Origin: Chryseobacterium sp. W4I1
GTDB taxonomy: Bacteria > Bacteroidota > Bacteroidia > Flavobacteriales > Weeksellaceae
Assembly: GCF_030816115.1 (NCBI RefSeq)
Contig: NZ_JAUSXQ010000001.1
Coordinates: 3,763,001 to 3,827,000 of the forward strand
Direction of reading: 5' to 3'
DNA: 64,000 bases
Shown here: positions 27,331 through 36,062 of the stretch, piece by piece
How the letters are laid out: the number at the start of each line of letters is the position of its first letter
Position numbering within the stretch: the stretch's first letter is position 1
Made by a program: the position numbers and the translations under genes
Notes under the pieces: model-generated
Databases searched by the model: none
Told to the model about the DNA's origin: nothing
Seen by the model: only the letters and a program-made list of their open reading frames with translations

Positions 27331-27696
27331 ATGAAAAACAGCGTTATGGATAATTCAGATAATACCGACAGAATGACCACTTTAAGCCAAGTGATGAAAA
27401 CACTTTCAGAAAGAGGAATACACAGAGAATTCAGGATGAATGAAAACTGTGAAATGAAGTTTGAAAATTCTGAAAAAGTATATCAGCCTTCAGAGCTTAC
27501 GATTTTAAAAACTTACCGCTTCGAGGGCGACAGCAATCCGGATGACAATGCTGTACTTTACGTATTAAAAGACAATTCAGGGAACCGTGGAATGATCATT
27601 GATTCTTATGGAGCAGACAGCAATTATCCGGGAGAAGAATTTGATAAGTTTTTAAGAGATATTCCTATCCAGGAAAGTGAGGAATTTAACTTCTAA
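27331..27696 (+). CDS. Small conserved Bacteroidetes protein of unknown function
   Basis: 121 residues. The segment EKVYQPSELTILKTYRFEG-SNPDDNAVLYVLKD, then IDSYGAD, matches a small soluble family that some databases label phosphoribosylpyrophosphate synthetase. No PRPP-binding motif is visible and the protein is far too short for that enzyme, so the label should not be used. ATG at 27346 is an alternative start. It is monocistronic between minus-strand genes. Confidence 0.7.
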   Translation: MKNSVMDNSDNTDRMTTLSQVMKTLSERGIHREFRMNENCEMKFENSEKVYQPSELTILKTYRFEGDSNPDDNAVLYVLKDNSGNRGMIIDSYGADSNYPGEEFDKFLRDIPIQESEEFNF

Positions 27697-27745
27697 TATT
27701 TAATCTTAGAAACAAATCGTTAGCGGTTTAATATATATCCCGGGA

Positions 27746-30400
27746 CTATTCAGTTTCGGGATTTTCTTTTTTCTTGAAGACATTCTTTAAAAACCCCTTC
27801 TTTTCCTTTTTCTCTTTTACCGTTTTAAGCTCTTCTTTTTTTGTTTTGATGTCCTGTTTCAGCTCTTTTACCGTCTGCTTAACTTCTTTTACAGAAGAAA
27901 CTGCACTTTTTACAGTTTTTTCGGTCTTATCAACATTCATTCCGATCAGCGTTTTCTTCAGCCCCTGTTCAATTCCTTTCCAGAAAAGATTGAAAAATGA
28001 TTTAGTGGGATCTCTCTCAACATTTTCCACCGCAACAGATTCAGGAAACCTACCTGAATCGGATCTTATGAAAAGATTGGCAACAGCGGTAAGCACGCCT
28101 TTTTTCTCATGATTATCTTTATTTAGAACTGCGATCTTAAGCTCTTTATGCTTCAGATTGAATGTGCCATGTAAACCTGCAGGATTTCCTTTAAAATTGA
28201 AGAGCATTTCCTGGATGGTACCGGCAGTAGCGGTCACATGAAGATAGGGTCTTATAAACGGATTGATACCGCTTGCCGGAAGATGGGACGTTTTTCCTGA
28301 AATGGAAAAGGCATCATTATTATCAGCCACATCAAAATTCCAGTTTACGGCTAGCGGAGCCAGATTCATGAATGAACAGTTAATTCTGATATCCACTTTT
28401 GTAGGTTTTCCTTTTGCTTTTGCAGAATTCAGGTTTTTAACGTTCATATTAAAATTAGCAAATGTCAATTTTCCAGGCCCTGCACTTTCAGGCGTATCTT
28501 CCTCATAGACCAGAACTGAATTTTTCAAGTCCAGGTTATTGACTGTCATTGGAATTTTGATGGAACGGAGCAGCTTTGAGTAAAGCGGTTTCACTTTCGG
28601 ATCATCATTTGGGATCTTACTTCTGAAAATATTGGCATTTGCACCAATAACGGAAACATTTGAAGCATTGATCGATTTATTATTTGTAAAAAGATCCCAG
28701 CTTCCGTCTGCCGATATCTGAGAAACCTTGATATCATACAGATCGCGTTCCACAGGTATCATTTTGATAAATTGGGCTCTCGAAACGAGAGGCTTCATCG
28801 CAAAACTGGTAATCTGAACTTTATTTTTATTCAATTTTAAAAGTCCAGCACTTAAATTGTAGAACTGAGTTTTATAGGCAAAATTACGGGTGGTCAGAAA
28901 ATAATCTTTAACCTTGAAGGAAAGCCCCTGATTGTTTGCCTTAGGAGCTATCTCAATATTATTTAAGGTGGCGTTCAGATCATTAAAAGCCAACGGCTGA
29001 CTCTTTTTGTCATAAACAATATTGGAATTTTTAAGAGACATTTTCCGTACAATCACCGACTTTATGATCTCAGGGCGGGAATTATTTTTCGGTTGGTGTT
29101 CTCTAGCACTGATGGTTCCGTTTATATTTTCAACAAGAAGATCTTTTATATCCAGATTAAGTTTTTTTTCTACAAACTCCAATTTATTGATATTAAATGC
29201 AATATGGCTTGACTTTAGATCCATGCTTCCTTTTCCTGGGGCAGAAGCTCCGGGAGACAGGACAAGATTCCTTATTTCACCACTTCTCGGGTTTAGAGCA
29301 ATACTTTCAACTGCCACATTCTGGTGATTTGAATACTGAATATCTCTGCCTGAAAAATGAAAATCTTTGTATCCTACAGGAATTACTTCTTCAGCTGTCA
29401 CCTTATCAAATTTCAGCTTGTTGACATTTAAACTCAGTGTTTTGACAGAAAGCAGTTTGGTCCCGTCTGGCTTATTTACAAGAACAACCGCATTATTTAG
29501 TTTTATATCCTCTAAATTGATTTCAAACCTAAACTTCTTCTCTCCTTTTTTAGGTTTAGCTCCGGTATTATGAACGGTAAGAACTGGATTTTGAAAATCA
29601 GCATTGGCCAGTGAAATTTTATTTTTCTCTAATACCACATCTTTAAAATCCATTTTTGGGATAGAAAATTCAAAAAGTTTAGTCTTTTTGGGATAAAATC
29701 TTATAAACTGCTTAAGAGACAAAAGAGGAATCAACCGAAAATTTCCAACTGACATCTGCCCGTTTGAGGTACTGATGGTATTGATGGTAATTGCATAAAC
29801 ATTATCCGGACGGAAGAAAAAATTCTTCCCTTTGATGTCATAACGGTCAAAAACCACCGGCAGCTTATCTTCAACAGACTCTTCCGTCATCTGAAGATTT
29901 TCAACGAAGAGATCCAACTGCTGAACAGACAAAAACTTCTGCTTGGTATGCTTAAAAATATTGATGGTTCCTTTGCTGATCCTGATGTTTTCAAACAGGA
30001 CCGGATTTCTTTTCTTTCCTGTTTTACGATCCGCCGGCTTGGCCAGACTTATATTTAAATTAGGTTTGGCAAGCAGAAGATCTGATGAACTGATCCTTTT
30101 ATTAAAAACGGCATCATAAATCCCGAAACGGCTGATCTTCAAAGTATCAATAGTCCCCTGAAGACCAATAACATCAGTATTCTGAGGATCTTTGCTGTTT
30201 ACTGTAATCCCCGAAGCAAAAATGTTTCCTGAGCCGAGATCTACATCCAGTGTTTTATAAGAGATCTTATAATCTGTTTTGTTTTTGATATAATCAGGAA
30301 GCTGGGTTTTAAGCCATATATTCAGTCCAAAATTCGCAGCCAGAAGAACGACAGCCAGAATTCCGAAACTTATTAACAGCCTTTTGACCCATTTTTTCAT
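27746..30400 (-). CDS. Large AsmA/DUF748-like envelope protein
   Basis: 884 residues. One N-terminal transmembrane helix (about residues 7-28) anchors a long periplasmic part made of repeated beta-rich segments (for example LDVDLGSGNIFASGITVNS and FENIRISKGTINIF), typical of AsmA-like bridge proteins that help lipids or outer-membrane components cross the periplasm. The last ~70 residues are a Lys/Glu-rich coiled coil (VKEVKQTVKELKQDIKTKK). It lies 33 bp downstream of the DUF2797 gene and may be co-transcribed with it. Role inferred from family only. Confidence 0.78.
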   Translation of the reverse strand: MKKWVKRLLISFGILAVVLLAANFGLNIWLKTQLPDYIKNKTDYKISYKTLDVDLGSGNIFASGITVNSKDPQNTDVIGLQGTIDTLKISRFGIYDAVFNKRISSSDLLLAKPNLNISLAKPADRKTGKKRNPVLFENIRISKGTINIFKHTKQKFLSVQQLDLFVENLQMTEESVEDKLPVVFDRYDIKGKNFFFRPDNVYAITINTISTSNGQMSVGNFRLIPLLSLKQFIRFYPKKTKLFEFSIPKMDFKDVVLEKNKISLANADFQNPVLTVHNTGAKPKKGEKKFRFEINLEDIKLNNAVVLVNKPDGTKLLSVKTLSLNVNKLKFDKVTAEEVIPVGYKDFHFSGRDIQYSNHQNVAVESIALNPRSGEIRNLVLSPGASAPGKGSMDLKSSHIAFNINKLEFVEKKLNLDIKDLLVENINGTISAREHQPKNNSRPEIIKSVIVRKMSLKNSNIVYDKKSQPLAFNDLNATLNNIEIAPKANNQGLSFKVKDYFLTTRNFAYKTQFYNLSAGLLKLNKNKVQITSFAMKPLVSRAQFIKMIPVERDLYDIKVSQISADGSWDLFTNNKSINASNVSVIGANANIFRSKIPNDDPKVKPLYSKLLRSIKIPMTVNNLDLKNSVLVYEEDTPESAGPGKLTFANFNMNVKNLNSAKAKGKPTKVDIRINCSFMNLAPLAVNWNFDVADNNDAFSISGKTSHLPASGINPFIRPYLHVTATAGTIQEMLFNFKGNPAGLHGTFNLKHKELKIAVLNKDNHEKKGVLTAVANLFIRSDSGRFPESVAVENVERDPTKSFFNLFWKGIEQGLKKTLIGMNVDKTEKTVKSAVSSVKEVKQTVKELKQDIKTKKEELKTVKEKKEKKGFLKNVFKKKENPETE

Positions 30401-30433
30401 CTGATTTTAGTTTTTGTTACCTTAAATATAAGG

Positions 30434-31231
30434 CTAATTTTTTATTTCCAGTTCAATCACATAGCCTTCATGCCCTCTTACATTGATAAAATCTCCACCC
30501 AGAAAACTAAGATACTGCCCTTTTATTCCTATTAGTTTCCCAGTAAATTCAGGTTTTTTATCCAAAGTGAAAGAAGTTATCTTTTCAGGTTTACTATAAG
30601 GATAGTCGAACTTCCACATATTCTCCCCTTCACTGTAAAATTTTTGGAAATCATCCGGAAAATACTGTTTAATCTTCTGTTGGAAATCAGCAAGGTCCAT
30701 TTCTCCTTCAAAATCATCCTGAAGCATTTTTTTCCAGTTGGTTTTATCAGGAAGATGGTCTTTAAGAGCAACCTCAATCATTCCGGCCTCATATCGGTTT
30801 TCTGTTCTGGCAATCGGCAGTGCAAATGTAGCTCCCTGATCAATCCATCTCGTCGGGATCTGATTATTTCTTGTTACTCCCACTTTTACATCCCCTGTAT
30901 AGGCAAGATATACGGTATGAGGCTGTAACTGGATTTGTTTTTCCACTTCCAGATCACGCTCAGCAACTCCTAAATGAGCCGTAGAAAGCTCCGGACGGAT
31001 AATGGTATCACTTGCATATGGACTTTCAAAGAAGCAATTCTTGCAGAATCCCATTCTATAAACAGGTTTGTTTTCTCCACAATTGACACATTGAAATCCG
31101 GTATGTTTTATACGCAGCTCTTTCCCGAAAAGCTCATTCATATGGATAAGATCTCCGGAAAGATTCAGATAATATTGGATCGGCTGATCATCATAGCTCG
31201 TCATTTTTAAAATTTGCCCTTGAAACTGCAT
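30434..31231 (-). CDS. DUF2797 family protein
   Basis: 265 residues. Two CxxC pairs, CVNCG and FCKNC at about residues 48-70, suggest a zinc ribbon. The following TVYLAYTGDVKVGVTRNN and RWIDQGA have the look of a GIY-YIG-like nuclease fold, as noted for this family, but catalytic activity is not established. The AsmA-like gene follows by 33 bp. Confidence 0.83.
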   Translation of the reverse strand: MQFQGQILKMTSYDDQPIQYYLNLSGDLIHMNELFGKELRIKHTGFQCVNCGENKPVYRMGFCKNCFFESPYASDTIIRPELSTAHLGVAERDLEVEKQIQLQPHTVYLAYTGDVKVGVTRNNQIPTRWIDQGATFALPIARTENRYEAGMIEVALKDHLPDKTNWKKMLQDDFEGEMDLADFQQKIKQYFPDDFQKFYSEGENMWKFDYPYSKPEKITSFTLDKKPEFTGKLIGIKGQYLSFLGGDFINVRGHEGYVIELEIKN

Positions 31232-31290
31232 ACTGTTTATATTACTTTTTTAAGTAAATTTAATGATTATATTTTCAAAAAGTAAATTTA

Positions 31291-31298
31291 TATTTTTG
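31291..31298 (+). promoter_or_regulatory. -7 box of the epimerase gene
   Basis: TATTTTTG matches TAnnTTTG and ends 19 bp before the ATG at 31318. Confidence 0.55.
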
Positions 31299-31317
31299 CG
31301 CCAATAAAAAATCACAA

Positions 31318-32349
31318 ATGACTTATCTTGTAACTGGAGGAAGCGGGTTTATCGGTTCTCATTTAATAGAACGATTATTAAGAAATGGACATTCTGTCAT
31401 AAACGTTGACAATTTTGATGATTTCTACAACTATCAGATCAAAATTAAAAATACTTTAGAGTCTATCGGCAAAATTCCGGATTTTGAGTTCTCGGGCAAA
31501 GAGGCTGACATCAGTCATTTAACTGCCATTTCCCAGTCTGATCAGTATCAGCTTTATTACCAGGACATCAGAGATAAAAAAGGGCTTGAAACTATTTTCA
31601 GAAACCATCAGATAGACCTTGTCATTCATCTTGCAGCGCTTGCAGGCGTACGCCCTTCCATTGAAAGACCTTTAGACTATGAAGAAGTGAATGTCCGCGG
31701 AACGATGAATCTTTGGGAGCTATGTAAAGACTTCAATATCAAAAAGTTTGTATGCGCATCTTCTTCAAGTGTTTATGGTAACAATGAAAAGACTCCTTTT
31801 AATGAAACAGACAATGTAGACCATCCGATTTCACCTTATGCCGCTACCAAAAAAAGTGTTGAAATTTTAGGACATGTTTACCATGAGCTTTATCATATAG
31901 ATATGATCCAGCTTCGTTTTTTCACGGTATACGGGCCACGGCAAAGACCTGACCTGGCTATCCATAAGTTTACAAAGCTGATCTCGGAAGGTCAGGAAAT
32001 TCCATTCTATGGAGATGGAAATACAGCCCGAGATTACACTTACATAGATGATATCATCGACGGAATCACAAAATCAGTCCTTTATCTGGAAGCCAATGCT
32101 GATATTTATGAAATTATTAATCTCGGAGAAAGCGAAGTGGTCACTTTATCTGAGATGGTAGCGACTATAGAAAACACACTTGGAATTTCTGCCACGAGGA
32201 AAACTCTGCCAATGCAGCCGGGTGATGTCCAGAAAACCAATGCAGATATTGCCAAAGCAAGGACATTAATAGGCTACAAACCAGACACGGACTTCCAAAA
32301 TGGCATAAAAAAATTTGTGGAATGGTTTTTGAGAAATGACATGAAGTAA
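31318..32349 (+). CDS. NAD-dependent sugar-nucleotide epimerase (UDP-glucuronate 4-epimerase-like)
   Basis: 343 residues of the extended SDR family. The NAD fold is TGGSGFIGSHL (residues 6-16), the catalytic Tyr-Lys pair is in SPYAATKKS, and the Ser is in CASSSSVYG. RFFTVYGPRQRPDLAIHKF and FYGDGNTARDYTYIDDI match UDP-glucuronate/UDP-glucose 4-epimerases. The product would feed surface polysaccharide or LPS. It stands alone, so the sugar is inferred from similarity. Confidence 0.87.
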   Translation: MTYLVTGGSGFIGSHLIERLLRNGHSVINVDNFDDFYNYQIKIKNTLESIGKIPDFEFSGKEADISHLTAISQSDQYQLYYQDIRDKKGLETIFRNHQIDLVIHLAALAGVRPSIERPLDYEEVNVRGTMNLWELCKDFNIKKFVCASSSSVYGNNEKTPFNETDNVDHPISPYAATKKSVEILGHVYHELYHIDMIQLRFFTVYGPRQRPDLAIHKFTKLISEGQEIPFYGDGNTARDYTYIDDIIDGITKSVLYLEANADIYEIINLGESEVVTLSEMVATIENTLGISATRKTLPMQPGDVQKTNADIAKARTLIGYKPDTDFQNGIKKFVEWFLRNDMK

Positions 32350-32455
32350 GTTGCCGGTACAGCTGTAATGCGGACTATGACGGACAATGAACAAAAATTA
32401 ATCAAAAAGAATTGAAAATCAAGTGTAAAAAAGCGTATAATATAAGCTAATTTTA

Positions 32456-32463
32456 TACTTTTG
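32456..32463 (+). promoter_or_regulatory. -7 box of the DUF2795 gene
   Basis: TACTTTTG matches TAnnTTTG and ends 18 bp before the ATG at 32482; it overlaps an in-frame TTG at 32461, which rules that codon out as the start. Confidence 0.55.
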
Positions 32464-32481
32464 CAAAAAAAATCAGAAATT

Positions 32482-32703
32482 ATGTACTGGACATTAGAAC
32501 TAGCCTCATATCTAAGTGACGCACCTTGGCCAATGACAAAAGCAGAACTTATTGACTACGCAATCAGAACTGGTGCACCTATGGAAGTAGTAGAAAACCT
32601 TCAGGCCATCGAAGACGAAGGAGAAATCTATGAATCTATCGAAGAGGTTTGGAGCGACTATCCTACCGATGAGGATTTCCTTTGGAACGAAGACGAATAT
32701 TAA
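32482..32703 (+). CDS. Small acidic DUF2795-type protein
   Basis: 73 residues from MYWTLELASYLSDAPWP to DEDFLWNEDEY. The all-helical domain (WPMTKAELIDYAIRTGAP) resembles DUF2795, and the tail is strongly acidic. Near-identical proteins are widespread in Bacteroidetes; the function is unknown. A hairpin at 32712-32742 follows the stop. Confidence 0.82.
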   Translation: MYWTLELASYLSDAPWPMTKAELIDYAIRTGAPMEVVENLQAIEDEGEIYESIEEVWSDYPTDEDFLWNEDEY

Positions 32704-32711
32704 TTAAAGCA

Positions 32712-32742
32712 ATAAGCTTTAAGCATACTGCTTAGAGCTTAT
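32712..32742 (+). terminator. Hairpin after the DUF2795 gene
   Basis: A 14-bp stem (ATAAGCTTTAAGCA / TGCTTAGAGCTTAT, one G-U pair) with loop TAC, followed by TTGCCCTTTTTA. Part of its sequence recurs in the hairpin just before secA. Confidence 0.6.
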
Positions 32743-32792
32743 TTGCCCTTTTTATATATATAAAATTCACACGATAAGCGTGTCAGTAAAAC

Positions 32793-32815
32793 GCTTAAAG
32801 CATATTGCTTTAAGC
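32793..32815 (+). promoter_or_regulatory. Hairpin just upstream of secA
   Basis: A perfect 10-bp stem GCTTAAAGCA/TGCTTTAAGC with loop TAT ends 16 bp before the secA ATG, close to where the ribosome binds. A smaller stem ACACG/CGTGT is at 32769-32783. It may affect secA translation; E. coli also controls secA at translation, but by a different element. Confidence 0.45.
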
Positions 32816-32831
32816 ATAAAGCAAAATATTT

Positions 32832-35800
32832 ATGAGTTTTTTAAACAAAGTTCTTAAAGGGTTTTTGGGAGACAAAAAAGCGCAGGACCTAAAAGAAGTA
32901 AAAAAAGTTGTAACAAAAATCAAAGCTGTTGAACCTAATATTCAGCAATTGTCTGATGATGGTTTGAGAGAAAAAACTGCTGAGTTTAAAGAAAATATAA
33001 AATCTGCAACCAGTAAAATAACAGCTCAGATAGAACAGATACGGGAGCAGATAAAAAACTCAACCAATGTTGATGAAAAAGAGGCTCTTTTCACAAAGAT
33101 TGAGACTCTTAAAAAAGAATCATACGATATTGAAGAGAAAGTTCTTCTACAGGTCCTACCTGAAGCTTTTGCCCTGGTAAAAGAAACAGCAAGAAGATGG
33201 GCTCAGAATGGAGAAATCCGTACTACAGCAACTGATTGGGACAGACAACTGGCTGCAGCTGGTAAAGATTTCGTAGAGATTCAGGGAGATACTGCCGTTT
33301 GGAAAAACTCGTGGGATGCTGCCGGAACGCCTGTAAACTGGGATATGGTTCATTATGATGTTCAGTTTATCGGAGGGGTTATTCTTCACAGCGGTAAAAT
33401 CACAGAGATGGCAACCGGTGAAGGTAAAACCTTGGTAGGAACATTACCTATTTACTTAAATGCCCTTCCTGGAAGAGGAGTTCACGTGGTAACTGTAAAT
33501 GACTATCTTGCCAAAAGAGACTCGGCATGGATGGGACCTCTTTATCAGTTCCATGGAATGTCTATCGACTGTATTGATAATCACCAGCCGAACTCAGACG
33601 GAAGAAGAAAAGCATACAATTCAGATATTACTTACGGAACGAACAACGAGTTTGGTTTCGATTATCTGAGAGACAACATGGTTACTTCACCTTCAGAATT
33701 GGTACAAAGAGAATTAAACTTTGCTATTGTGGATGAGGTGGATTCTGTATTGGTAGATGATGCCAGAACACCGTTAATTATTTCCGGTCCGGTTCCTCAG
33801 GGAGACAGACAGGAATTTGACCTTCTTAAACCTTCTATCGACAGAATTGTTGAAGTTCAGAAGAAAACAGTTTCTGCCATCTTTAATGAAGCGAAAAAAT
33901 TAATCGCTGCAGGAAATACTAAAGAAGGAGGATTCAAATTACTTCAGGCTTACAGAGGTTTACCTAAAAACAGACAATTAATTAAATTTTTATCGGAAAG
34001 CGGAAACAGAGCATTGCTTCAAAAAGTTGAAGGTCAGTATATGCAGGATAACAACCGTGATATGCCGATCGTAGATAAAGATCTTTACTTCGTAATCGAG
34101 GAAAAAAACAACCAGGTTGATCTTACCGATAAAGGAGTAGAATATATGTCTCAGGGAAATTCTGACAATAACTTCTTCGTACTTCCGGATATCGGAACAG
34201 AGATCGCTGAAGTTGAGGCTAAGAATTTATCTAAAGAAGAGGAATTTGAAGCTAAAGAAAGACTTTTCGCCGATTTTGCTGAAAAATCCGAGCGTGTTCA
34301 CACGATGAGCCAGCTGTTGAAAGCCTATACATTATTCGAAAAAGATGATGAATATGTGGTAATTGATGGCGAAGTAAAAATTGTTGATGAGCAGACAGGA
34401 CGTATCATGGAGGGTAGACGTTATTCAGACGGTCTTCACCAGGCAATTGAAGCTAAAGAAAACGTAAAAATTGAAGCGGCAACTCAGACTTTTGCAACGG
34501 TAACGCTTCAGAACTATTTCCGTATGTACAATAAACTTGCGGGGATGACGGGTACTGCTGAAACTGAGGCCGGAGAGCTTTGGGAAATCTACAAATTAGA
34601 TGTTGTGGTGATTCCTACGAACCGCCCTATTATCAGACAAGACAAGCAGGATTTAGTTTTTAAAACCAACAGAGAAAAATATAACGCCGTAATTGAAGAG
34701 ATTGAAAAATTAACAGCAGCAAAAAGACCGGTATTAGTTGGTACAACGTCTGTTGAAATTTCTCAATTGCTTTCAAAAGCGCTTCAGCTAAGAAAAATTC
34801 CACACCAGGTACTGAATGCGAAACTTCACAAGAAGGAAGCAGAAATTGTTGCCGGAGCAGGACAGCCTGGAGCTGTAACGATTGCCACCAACATGGCTGG
34901 TCGTGGTACGGATATTAAGCTTTCTAAAGAAGTAAAAGAAGCGGGCGGTTTAGCTATTATCGGCACTGAAAAGACATGATTCAAGACGTGTCGACAGACA
35001 GCTGAGAGGTAGAGCCGGACGTCAGGGAGATCCTGGTAGTTCTCAGTTCTACGTATCTCTTGAAGATAACCTGATGCGTCTTTTCGGTTCGGAAAGAATC
35101 GCTAAAATGATGGATAGAATGGGTCATAAGGAAGGTGAAGTAATTCAGCATGCCATGATCAGCAAGTCTATTGAAAGAGCGCAGAAAAAAGTAGAGGAAA
35201 ACAACTTCGGGATCAGAAAGAGACTTCTTGAGTATGATGACGTAATGAACAAGCAGCGTGACGTAATCTATAAAAGAAGAAAGAACGCTTTGTTCGGAGA
35301 TCACCTGAAGTATGACATTACCAATATGATCTTTGAAGTTTCCAATTCTATCGTCGCTAAAGGAAAAGCTACAGGAAATTATAAAGATTTTGAATTTGAT
35401 ATCATTAAGTTTTTCACCATGGAATCTCCTGTTTCTGAAAATGACTTCAAGAGCAAACAGATTCCTGAACTGACAGATCTTGTTTTCAAGGCAGCTCAAG
35501 AAGACTACAAAATGAAACTGAACTTACTGAAAGAGAAATCATTCCCTATTATTGAGAATGTATACCAGAACCAGGGTTCAATGTTCAAAATGATCCAGGT
35601 TCCTTTCACAGACGGGCACAAAACTATGACTATTGTTGCTGATCTTAAAGAAGCTTACGATACTCAGTGTGAAAGCCTTATCAACGATTTTGAAAAGAAC
35701 ATTACTTTATCTATTATTGATGAAAACTGGAAGCTTCACCTTCGTGAGATGGATGACCTGAGAAGATCTTCTCAAGGTGCCGTTTACGAACAGAAAGATC

Positions 35801-35907
35801 CATTAGTAATTTATAAGCAGGAATCTTTCCACTTATTCAGTGAAATGGTAGACAAAATGAACAAAGAAATTATTTCATTCTTATACAAAGGAGAAATTCC
35901 TGCTTAA
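32832..35907 (+). CDS. secA: Preprotein translocase ATPase SecA, interrupted by a one-base frameshift
   Basis: SecA drives protein export through SecYEG. Visible are Walker A in [15 protein letters not shown], Walker B/DEAD box in [28 protein letters not shown] and [11 protein letters not shown]. The frame from 32832 stops at 34977-34979 after GLAIIGTEK. The continuation [21 protein letters not shown] is in another frame, up to 35907. Deleting one A in the A-run at 34969-34972 restores GTERHDSRR and a 1024-residue protein of expected size. No C-terminal zinc-binding Cys cluster is present. SecA is essential, so this is probably a sequence error. Confidence 0.95.
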
Positions 35908-35930
35908 GAAATAAATAATAAAACTTCATA

Positions 35931-35966
35931 AAAACCCCGCATCAGATTGTACTGATGCGGGGTTTT
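35931..35966 (+). terminator. Intrinsic terminator after secA
   Basis: A perfect 15-bp stem AAAACCCCGCATCAG / CTGATGCGGGGTTTT with a 6-nt loop, 24 bp after the stop codon. Confidence 0.92.
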
Positions 35967-35990
35967 GTTATTCAACAACTAATAATTTAA

Positions 35991-36002
35991 TGATAAATAT
36001 CA
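35991..36002 (+). promoter_or_regulatory. Possible Fur-type operator
   Basis: The dyad TGATAAATATCA lies 33 bp before the -7 box of the siderophore receptor gene. It resembles half of a classical Fur box, but AT-rich dyads are common here, so support is weak. Confidence 0.3.
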
Positions 36003-36035
36003 ATCTTATTATTTATTTAGAACAATTAAAAACAA

Positions 36036-36043
36036 TATATTTG
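36036..36043 (+). promoter_or_regulatory. -7 box of the siderophore receptor gene
   Basis: TATATTTG matches TAnnTTTG and ends 19 bp before the ATG at 36063. Confidence 0.55.
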
Positions 36044-36062
36044 CAGAAAATTTGACTTATTC

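Noticed and set aside
34981..35499. 172-residue antisense frame near the secA frameshift
   Set aside because: The plus strand continues clear SecA sequence here; the antisense frame arises from its codon pattern.
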